Positions 32,703-38,216 of a stretch of DNA of 46,502 nucleotides are shown piece after piece. Each line of letters begins with the position of its first letter. Within the stretch, counting starts at the first letter, position 1. Position numbers and translations under genes: made by a program. The DNA is from Caldilineaceae bacterium (GTDB lineage: Bacteria > Chloroflexota > Anaerolineae > Caldilineales > Caldilineaceae), in NCBI GenBank assembly GCA_019637695.1, contig JAHBVG010000049.1:1-46502 (forward strand), given 5' to 3'. Under the pieces are notes generated by a model. That model had not been told where the DNA came from. It worked only from the letters and a program-made list of their open reading frames with translations, and searched no databases.

Positions 32703-33659
32703 TCACTCTGCATAATTCCCCTCACGGCGCCACACATCAAGCATCAGTTCGTAACGGGCGAGGCGCATACCAGTGTAAATACAGTTGCTTGTGGAAAAGA
32801 TATAGCCGCCGCCCGGCATCCCATGTTTTAGGGCATACTGGGCCGAAGCGATCACCTCCTCGTCGGCGCCGGTGTCGAGCAGACCGCAATTGACGTTGCC
32901 AATCAAGCAGAGTTGATCCCCATAGCGCCGCTTGACTTCGGCGATGTCCACCCCGCCTTGAGGATCGAGCGAGTGCAGCGCGTGCGGTCGCGTCTCGATC
33001 AACTGATCGATAATCGGCATAATGTTGCCATCGGTGTGTTTGATCACATAGAAGCCCAGATCCCGGTATCCTTTTGTGAGACGGGCGAGATAGGGCGTGA
33101 TAAATTCAGAAAATTGAGCCGGGCTGACAAAGGGACCGCTGTTGAAACAGTAATCGGCGCAGAGGGCGAAACCATCCAACCCGCCGTGGCGGGCCAGTTG
33201 TTCGGCGCGCTCCAAGGCCATGTCCACGCGCAGGGATGCTTCCGCTTTCACCTTCTCCGGCTCGTCGTAGAGGCGATAGCTGAATTCCGCCATGTGCGTG
33301 CCATCGGGGATCGAGAAAGTCGCGTCGCCGTGACGCATGATAAAGTAACAGTCGCCCGTCCGCTCGCGGATCAGATCGATCAGCCGGATGGTCTCTTCGG
33401 TGCTGTCCGGGTTGGGGTGGATGAAGATGGCGCTGTGTTCGTAGCATTCCGCCGTGCGGATGTAAATGTCTGCCATCTCGACGCGGTGCAGTTGGCGTTC
33501 CTTCTCCTCCATTTGGAACCACTGCCCATAGTGACGATGGCTGGGATGTACTTTGCCAAAGGCTTCCATGGTGAGGAAGAAGACCAATTCAAAATGGGGG
33601 ACACGACCAATCAAAGGGCGGCGTTCCAATGAGGCAATGAAGCGATCACGGGGTTGCAT
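32703..33659 (-). CDS. Uroporphyrinogen decarboxylase-family protein (MtaA-like methyltransferase)
   Basis: 318 aa from the ATG at 33659 (MQPRDRFIASLERR, the usual URO-D-family start); a start 16 codons earlier is possible. The barrel pattern runs RVPHFELVFFLTMEAFGK ... GFALCADYCFNSGPFVSPAQ, then FYVIKHTDGNIMPIIDQLIE, HSLDPQGGVDIAEVKRRYG and LCLIGNVNCGLLDTGADEEV, ending GGGYIFSTSNCIYTGM. HTDGN, NVNC and the late Cys fit the zinc-binding pattern of methylcobamide:CoM methyltransferase-like members rather than haem biosynthesis. Adjacent to a corrinoid protein, it probably moves methyl groups to or from it. What is methylated cannot be read from sequence. Confidence 0.88.
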   Translation of the reverse strand: MQPRDRFIASLERRPLIGRVPHFELVFFLTMEAFGKVHPSHRHYGQWFQMEEKERQLHRVEMADIYIRTAECYEHSAIFIHPNPDSTEETIRLIDLIRERTGDCYFIMRHGDATFSIPDGTHMAEFSYRLYDEPEKVKAEASLRVDMALERAEQLARHGGLDGFALCADYCFNSGPFVSPAQFSEFITPYLARLTKGYRDLGFYVIKHTDGNIMPIIDQLIETRPHALHSLDPQGGVDIAEVKRRYGDQLCLIGNVNCGLLDTGADEEVIASAQYALKHGMPGGGYIFSTSNCIYTGMRLARYELMLDVWRREGNYAE

Positions 33660-33809
33660 GGAGCTGTTATTTATCCTCGCCTGAATCTTTTCAACAATCC
33701 AACCCAATGTAGCGGAGATCGGGGAGTTGACGCAATAGCCATCCGGCTAGGGTCTACGCTGGCTGCTTATGGCTCTATACTACAAATGTTGTGTCTTTCC
33801 ACAAGGGTC

Positions 33810-33838
33810 TTGACAGGCGTTTGGACAGCGCGTATAGT
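33810..33838 (+). promoter_or_regulatory. Near-consensus sigma70-type promoter of the ABC-F leader
   Basis: TTGACA (33810-33815), exactly 17 bases, then TATAGT (33833-33838). Transcription would start near 33845, about 90 bases before the 39-aa leader ORF. It is one of the two best promoters in the window. Confidence 0.8.
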
Positions 33839-33934
33839 GACAAAGGCGGCCTGTCATAGTAACGGCAGCCATCATTTATCGCAATCAGATCGCCGCATTC
33901 ACCAGCGGTTCACAAGCAAACAAGGAGGCGTCCA

Positions 33935-34054
33935 ATGACAAATCGAATCATGTTCAGCGTTGACGCCTGTGGTGTTGCTTGTCGCTTTGTTGCCGAACCG
34001 TGTGGGATGCTGCGTCCGCCAGATAGCCCGACGAGGAGATCGATCCTCTGTTAG
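33935..34054 (+). CDS. 39-aa leader peptide upstream of a terminator and the ABC-F gene
   Basis: A short frame starting ATG at 33935 after a strong ribosome binding site, AAGGAGG, 5 bases upstream, ending TAG at 34054. It starts MTNRIMFSVDACGVAC, contains EPCG at residues 21-24 and ends RRSILC; four cysteines in all, no signal peptide. It has its own promoter (33810-33838) and is followed 30 bases later by an intrinsic terminator. The bases for codons 21-24 (33995-34006) can pair over 12 bp with the terminator 5' arm. It is therefore best read as an attenuator leader peptide, though a functional small protein is not excluded. Confidence 0.6.
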   Translation: MTNRIMFSVDACGVACRFVAEPCGMLRPPDSPTRRSILC

Positions 34055-34097
34055 TGGCTGGCTGAGCTTGCCTTGCCTTCCCTGCCCCGCACGGTTC
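33995..34097 (+). promoter_or_regulatory. Predicted antiterminator pairing
   Basis: GAACCGTGTGGG (33995-34006, inside the leader ORF) pairs with CCCGCACGGTTC (34086-34097, the terminator 5' arm plus part of its loop): 12 consecutive pairs including one G-U. Forming it prevents the terminator. A ribosome finishing the leader ORF would cover 33995-34006 and favour termination; one stalled early would free it. Confidence 0.55.
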
Positions 34098-34114
34098 TCC
34101 GTGTGGGGCTTTTT
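34085..34114 (+). terminator. Intrinsic terminator (attenuator) in the ABC-F leader
   Basis: CCCCGCACGG (34085-34094), loop TTCT, CCGTGTGGGG (34099-34108), then CTTTTTATTTT. It has a 10-bp GC-rich stem with one G-U and a good T-run. Confidence 0.88.
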
Positions 34115-34163
34115 ATTTTCGATCCACTGCGTGTTTTCACACGTCAAGATAGCGAGGTGCCTG

Positions 34164-34208
34164 ATGGAAATGCTCATCAATCTTGGTCAACCCTTTGTTC
34201 TCCGGTGA
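34164..34208 (+). CDS. Possible 14-aa micro-ORF
   Basis: ATG at 34164 with GCGAGGTG 5-12 bases upstream, reading MEMLINLGQPFVLR and stopping at TGA 34206-34208. Its position between the terminator and the next small gene would suit a second leader peptide. A frame this short can arise by chance. Confidence 0.25.
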   Translation: MEMLINLGQPFVLR

Positions 34209-34268
34209 GGATGCCCTTGCCGCCGTTGTCACACGTACAGTTTGAAATCATGCCAAGGAGAATTTCTC

Positions 34269-34496
34269 ATGGATTTCCGCGAATATCATGCGTGCCAGAT
34301 GAATATGCGTGTCTTGCTTATGGGCAAAGAGGAGCAGATCCTTCATGCGACCTATCTCTACCATCACCAGGGACCCAATCGACGCCAGCGCCTTCTTTCA
34401 TGGATGGGCACTCGTCTTGAAAGCTGGGGAGAGAGATTGCAGGAACGCTACGGCAGTGAACCACGCGCCGGCCGCTACGGTCGGATGGCTCAGTAA
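34269..34496 (+). CDS. Small 75-aa protein of unknown function
   Basis: ATG at 34269 after an excellent ribosome binding site, AAGGAGA. It begins MDFREYHACQMNMRVLLMG and has a basic, amphipathic middle (HHQGPNRRQRLLSWMGTRLE) and WGERLQERYG near the end. It has no signal or membrane segment. I do not recognise a named family, although short proteins ending in a similar Trp/Arg-rich helix are common in Chloroflexota. It lies between the leader terminator and the ABC-F gene, so read-through past the attenuator would express both. A strong hairpin separates it from the ABC-F gene. Confidence 0.65.
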   Translation: MDFREYHACQMNMRVLLMGKEEQILHATYLYHHQGPNRRQRLLSWMGTRLESWGERLQERYGSEPRAGRYGRMAQ

Positions 34497-34508
34497 TCAA
34501 CCCACCCA

Positions 34509-34550
34509 GGCGCGGATTGGACCTTCTCCCTCGAAGGTCCAATCCGCGCC
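34509..34550 (+). terminator. 18-bp perfect hairpin before the ABC-F gene
   Basis: 34509-34526 (GGCGCGGATTGGACCTTC) is fully complementary to 34533-34550 with loop TCCCTC, then GGTTTCC. The weak T-run makes it a partial terminator or a transcript-stabilising/leader hairpin. It ends 27 bases before the ABC-F ATG. Confidence 0.7.
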
Positions 34551-34577
34551 GGTTTCCAAAGGCAACAGAGATCCACA

Positions 34578-36263
34578 ATGCTCTTATCACTTTCAAACAT
34601 TTCCAAATTCTATGGCGAAAAGCAGGTCCTCAAAGATGTCTCGTTCTCGCTCTATCCCGGCGATCATGTGGGATTGGTGGGGGCGAACGGCGCCGGCAAA
34701 TCCACACTGCTCAAGGTGATAGTCGGGAATGTAGCGCCCGACGGCGGCCACGTAACCGCAGCCCACAACATCGAGATCGGCTACCTGCCTCAAACCCTGG
34801 CCGATGCAGCGGAGAAAAGTGTTGACGATCTCTTGCAAGAATCGCTGAGATCCTTGCGCCAACTCGAAGCGCAGATGCGCGATTTGGAAGGACGGATGAC
34901 CCACGCCAACGGCGCGTTAGATGCGATTCTTGCCGATTATACTGAGATCAGCGAGCGCTTTGAACGGCGCGGCGGCTATGATCTCGACTATCGGCTGGAG
35001 ATTGTCCTCAGTGGGCTGGCCGTAGCCGACATCGACCGCAGCCGTCGCGTGTCCACCCTTTCTGGCGGGGAAAAGACGCGCATCTGCCTGGCCGCGCTGC
35101 TGCTGTGCGCGCCCGATCTGCTGCTCCTGGATGAACCCACCAATCACCTTGACTTTGCCGCGCTGGAATGGTTGGAAGCCTACCTGCACGATTACGGCGG
35201 GGGAATGCTCGTCGTCTCCCACGACCGCCACTTCCTCAACGGCACGGTGACTTCGCTCCTCGAAGTGGATGAGCATACGGGGCAGGTCAAGAGCTACACA
35301 GGCAACTATGACGCCTATGCTGAAGTCAAAGCCCTGGAACGGATCAAGTGGGCGGCGGCCTACGACCAGCAGCAAGAGGAGATCCACGAGCTGCGCCAGA
35401 TCATTAAGGGCAAGGCCAGGCAGGTCGCTCACAACCGCGCCCCGCGCGATGGGGATAAGTACGTCAAGCATTTCAAGCGCGAGCGGGTGGAGACGGCCAT
35501 CGCCCGTAATGTCAGCGCCGCCGAGGAGCGTTTGCGCCGTCTCGAAGCGGACCCGATCCCAGAGCCGCCACAGCGGTTGATCATCAACCCGAACTTCAAC
35601 CCGCAAACGCTGACCAGCGCTTCCCCACTGACGGCGTCGCAACTGCGCAAAGCCTACGGCGACGAGATCGTGTTGGACGATGTCACTTTTGCCCTGAGCG
35701 CCAGCAGCCGTGTGGTGATCGTCGGCCCAAACGGCGCGGGCAAAAGCACCCTCCTGCGTATCCTCGCCGGCATCGACAGCGCCGATCAGGGCGAGGTGAC
35801 GAGGGCGGGCAGCGTAATCATCGGCTATTTGGATCAAGAACAGGAGACGCTCGACCCCAGCCTGACCCTCTTTGAGGTTTACCGTCAAGGGTTGACCGGC
35901 CATTTTGAGGAGATCAAAGCGGCGTTGCTGCGCTATCACCTCTTCACCTGGCCGGATCTGATGAAAAAGGTAGGCGCACTGAGCATTGGGCAAAAACGGA
36001 AATTGCAGATCGCCCGGCTCATGGCGGTCGGCGCCAATCTGCTTCTCCTCGACGAACCGACCAATCACATCAGCTTCGACGTATTGGAAGAGTTCGAAGC
36101 CGCGCTGCTCGACTTCCCCGGCCCGGTGTTGGCCGTCTCCCACGACCGGCGCTTCATCCAACGCTTCGCTGACGAAATCTGGGAAGTGCGCGATGGAAAG
36201 CTGATCCGCTATCCTGGCGGTTGGGAAGTGTATAGAGAAGTGACTGGGGGCAGAATCGCTTAA
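34578..36263 (+). CDS. ABC-F family ATPase (ribosome-protection type)
   Basis: 561 aa, two ATPase domains, no membrane part. Domain 1: Walker A GANGAGKSTLLKVIVG, signature TLSGGEKTRICLAAL, Walker B LLLLDEPTNHLD. A charged helical linker follows (about 240-330). Domain 2: GPNGAGKSTLLRILAG, signature LSIGQKRKLQIARLM, and LLLLDEPTNHISFDVLEEF. The 'LSIGQ' and 'NHIS' of domain 2, in place of LSGG and NHLD, are seen in antibiotic-resistance ABC-F proteins of the Msr/Lsa/TlrC sort, which push drugs off the ribosome. That function is inferred. The leader with promoter, short ORF, terminator and antiterminator suggests induction by ribosome stalling. The stop codon lies at the edge of a repeat element. 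Confidence 0.92.
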   Translation: MLLSLSNISKFYGEKQVLKDVSFSLYPGDHVGLVGANGAGKSTLLKVIVGNVAPDGGHVTAAHNIEIGYLPQTLADAAEKSVDDLLQESLRSLRQLEAQMRDLEGRMTHANGALDAILADYTEISERFERRGGYDLDYRLEIVLSGLAVADIDRSRRVSTLSGGEKTRICLAALLLCAPDLLLLDEPTNHLDFAALEWLEAYLHDYGGGMLVVSHDRHFLNGTVTSLLEVDEHTGQVKSYTGNYDAYAEVKALERIKWAAAYDQQQEEIHELRQIIKGKARQVAHNRAPRDGDKYVKHFKRERVETAIARNVSAAEERLRRLEADPIPEPPQRLIINPNFNPQTLTSASPLTASQLRKAYGDEIVLDDVTFALSASSRVVIVGPNGAGKSTLLRILAGIDSADQGEVTRAGSVIIGYLDQEQETLDPSLTLFEVYRQGLTGHFEEIKAALLRYHLFTWPDLMKKVGALSIGQKRKLQIARLMAVGANLLLLDEPTNHISFDVLEEFEAALLDFPGPVLAVSHDRRFIQRFADEIWEVRDGKLIRYPGGWEVYREVTGGRIA

Positions 36264-36475
36264 TCGCATAATCTCGACTTTGAAGCGATTGGGTGTGTTC
36301 AAAATGAGTTGGCCGTCTGGGTAGGGGTCTGGGTGGACGGCTCACAAATATCGTCTGCGTAAGCCATTGCTCGTCTGCCGTCCACCCAAACCCTTTCGAA
36401 TCTGAATACACCCGAAGCGATTGGGTGATTAGATTTCAGAAAGTCAGCGCGATCCCCAGTCCCCAATACCCATCA
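36264..36475. repeat. Composite repeat element with a nested 75-bp palindrome
   Basis: Units TTAATCG and ATAATCT follow the ABC-F stop. GGGTGTGTTCA (36291-36301) pairs with TGAATACACCC (36403-36413). GAAGCGATTGGGTG occurs twice in direct orientation (36282-36295, 36414-36427) around it. Right-hand units CCCCAGT and CCCCAAT end near 36475. A copy of the 75-bp element sits inside. Confidence 0.75.
36322..36395. repeat. 75-bp palindromic element, copy 2
   Basis: TAGGGGTCTGGGTGGACGGC ... GCCGTCCACCCAAACCC with the same centre (CGTCTGCGTAAGCCATTGCT) as copy 1 at 2997-3071. It lies within another repeat element, bounded by the direct repeat GAAGCGATTGGGTG. Confidence 0.75.
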
Positions 36476-36505
36476 AACACAAACAGATTTCTCACACAAT
36501 TTTCC

Positions 36506-36534
36506 TTTACACAAGGACGCCTGAATGGTATAAT
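36506..36534 (+). promoter_or_regulatory. Promoter of ssrA
   Basis: TTTACA (36506-36511), 17-base spacer, consensus TATAAT (36529-36534). The mature tmRNA end is 17 bases downstream, a good fit to a short 5' leader. Confidence 0.85.
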
Positions 36535-36550
36535 AGCGCTGTACTGCTAA

Positions 36551-36957
36551 GGGGATGATCGGTTTCGACGGGGCAGGACGTTTTGAGATGGCAAGCCGTA
36601 GAGCGTCGCCTACGTTAAAAAGGCGCAAAACCCTATAAATGCCAACACAGGCAAACTCTTCAACTTCGGTTTCGCTGGCACGACTTCCGTCGCCGCCGCT
36701 GCCTAAGTTAAGAAACTGACCCTCTGCGGAGGGTCACGGCCCACCGGGTGCGGCCAGCAGGCCAGGTGGTAGCCGTCATACACTGCGAGCTGCTACAGTA
36801 GGACGCCGATAATACTGTCTAAGAGATATCGGATAGCCGGATAGTCACCTCTCGTCATCCAGAGGTCGTCCGGTGAAACCCAAACGTGATGACTAAGCTT
36901 GTAGAGGTCTCAACACTAGTGTTTCGGACGCGGGTTCGACTCCCGCCATCTCCACCT
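36551..36957 (+). ncRNA. ssrA: Transfer-messenger RNA (tmRNA)
   Basis: The 5' end GGGGATGATCGGTTTCGACG is the conserved tmRNA start and pairs as an acceptor stem with CATCTCC at 36947-36953. The T-arm reads GGACGCGGGTTCGACTCC. The CCA end is not fully encoded. The tag frame runs from a GCG resume codon at 36623 to TAA at 36704-36706. It codes 27 residues beginning AQNPINANTG and ending TTSVAAAA, much longer than the ten of E. coli but with a typical hydrophobic Ala-rich end for ClpXP/Lon-type degradation. The rest holds pseudoknot-forming stems. It rescues stalled ribosomes. It has its own promoter and terminator. Confidence 0.96.
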
Positions 36958-36963
36958 CACGAA

Positions 36964-36991
36964 GGGCCTGAGCGATTGCTCAGGCCCTTTT
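36964..36991 (+). terminator. Intrinsic terminator of ssrA
   Basis: GGGCCTGAGC (36964-36973), loop GATT, GCTCAGGCCC (36978-36987), then TTTT. Confidence 0.88.
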
Positions 36992-37078
36992 GCTTGTCGA
37001 GGATTCAACCGGATTGGATGTCATTGACAGGATTTGACAAGAACTTGCGTTCGGATAGACTTGCTGATAGGAGGGAAT

Positions 37079-38116
37079 ATGACGACCATCCACGACAGCG
37101 GGTACAAAATACTCTTCTCGAATCGCACCATCTTTCGGCAGTTGATGGAGACCTTCGTCGCTCAGCCGTGGGTGGCGGAACTGGACTTTGACCGCGCCGA
37201 GACCGTGGACAAGTCCTTTGTGAGCGAACATTACAAAGAGACCGAGAGCGACCTCATCTATCGGCTGCCCTGGGGCGAGGACGAACTCTACATCTACGTA
37301 CTCATCGAGTTCCAATCCACAGTGGACCGATGGATGGCACTGCGCATGCTCAACTACGTCACCAATTTCTACATGGATTGGGTTAAGGCGCATGCGGCTG
37401 CGCAAAAAGTACCGCCGCTCTTCCCGTTGTTGTTGTATAATGGGGATGCCCGTTGGTCTGCTGCACAGACGGTAGCGGAGTTGGTCGAGGCAGCGCCAAA
37501 TCTGGGGGAGTATGGCATTGGCTTTCGCTACTTCAAGCTTGCCGCCAACGAGTTCAGTCGGGAGCAATTGTTGGGCATTGGCAACATTGTCTCTACGCTC
37601 TTCCTGGCTGAATCCAAGCCCAATATGGACCTGCTCATTGAGCAATTTCTGTCTCTCTTTGAACAAGGAGAAGACAAACAGGCAATTTCCACCTTCTTGA
37701 ACTGGTTTCGACAACTGGCGATCCACGGGCGGGTGAGAGCAGAGGATTACACCTCACTGGCAGAAGTCTACCGTTCGGTAGAGGAGGTCAAAGGCATGTT
37801 ACAGAAGACATTTGAACACTGGTATCAAGAGGCTCGTGAGAAAGGCCATCAAGAAGGCCGTGAAGAAGGCCGTGCGGAAGGTATCGAACAAGGCATCGAG
37901 CAAGGCATCGAGCAAGGCATCGAGCAAGGCATCGAGCAAGGTATCGAGCAAGGTATCGAGCAAGGCGCTCGTCGCCGCGCCCTGGAGATCGCCCGCGCGA
38001 TGATGGATCGGGACATTGACCTCGCCACCATCGCAGATATCACCGGCGTAGATGCAACCGAACTCATTGCGCTCAAGGAGACGCCTCGTCAAGACAATCA
38101 TGAGCAATTGGATTGA
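37079..38116 (+). CDS. Rpn-family PD-(D/E)XK nuclease / putative transposase-like protein
   Basis: 345 aa from the ATG at 37079, chosen because AGGAGG lies just upstream; an in-frame start 15 codons earlier is less likely. TTIHDSGYKILFSNRTIFRQ, then ESDLIYRLPWGEDELYIYVL followed by IEFQSTVDRWMALRML, is the pattern of Rpn (recombination-promoting nuclease, formerly Transposase_31) proteins, with the Asp of 'SDLIYR' and the E-x-Q as the metal-binding nuclease core. The C-terminus has seven tandem GIEQ units between RAE and GARRRALEIARAMMDRDIDL, encoded by a 12-base repeat, then a helical end. In other bacteria these are mobile-gene or toxin-like nucleases of debated role. It stands alone behind ssrA, a common integration spot, but no attachment-site repeat is visible. 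Confidence 0.85.
   Translation: MTTIHDSGYKILFSNRTIFRQLMETFVAQPWVAELDFDRAETVDKSFVSEHYKETESDLIYRLPWGEDELYIYVLIEFQSTVDRWMALRMLNYVTNFYMDWVKAHAAAQKVPPLFPLLLYNGDARWSAAQTVAELVEAAPNLGEYGIGFRYFKLAANEFSREQLLGIGNIVSTLFLAESKPNMDLLIEQFLSLFEQGEDKQAISTFLNWFRQLAIHGRVRAEDYTSLAEVYRSVEEVKGMLQKTFEHWYQEAREKGHQEGREEGRAEGIEQGIEQGIEQGIEQGIEQGIEQGIEQGARRRALEIARAMMDRDIDLATIADITGVDATELIALKETPRQDNHEQLD
37880..37965. repeat. 12-base tandem repeat (GGCATCGAGCAA), about 7 units
   Basis: It codes repeated Gly-Ile-Glu-Gln within the Rpn-family gene. Units differ only at a silent C/T and one A/G. Such an array can change length by slippage without shifting the frame. Confidence 0.85.
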
Positions 38117-38167
38117 GCGACGCCAAACAATAATCACCATAGTTCGGAAAGTCTTCATCTTTAGGAT

Positions 38168-38193
38168 CTGTCAGGTTTTCTGAAATCTGGCAG
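38168..38193. repeat. Hairpin with TTTTCTGAAA core, copy 3
   Basis: CTGTCAG (38168-38174) pairs with CTGGCAG (38187-38193), with one G-U, around the core GTTTTCTGAAAT. A partial extra CAGGTTTTCT follows. It lies between the Rpn gene and the FHA/SLT gene. Confidence 0.75.
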
Positions 38194-38216
38194 GTTTTCT
38201 CCAATTTCTGTCATCC

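Noticed and set aside
32539..32706. 56-residue extension of the corrinoid protein
   Set aside because: It is translated from repeat DNA; the ATG at 32538 has AAGGAG and begins the family sequence.
33899..34180. 93-aa minus-strand open frame
   Set aside because: It covers the leader ORF and terminator on the opposite strand and has no ribosome binding site or family features.
34917..36302. 461-aa minus-strand open frame
   Set aside because: It is antisense to the ABC-F gene, whose motifs are complete.
36551..37078. Possible integrated element behind ssrA, since tmRNA genes are common integration sites
   Set aside because: I found no integrase and no repeat of the ssrA 3' end downstream; only the Rpn-family gene follows.
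37880..37965. CRISPR-like regular repeat
   Set aside because: The units are 12 bases, contiguous, in frame and without spacers; it is a coding tandem repeat.
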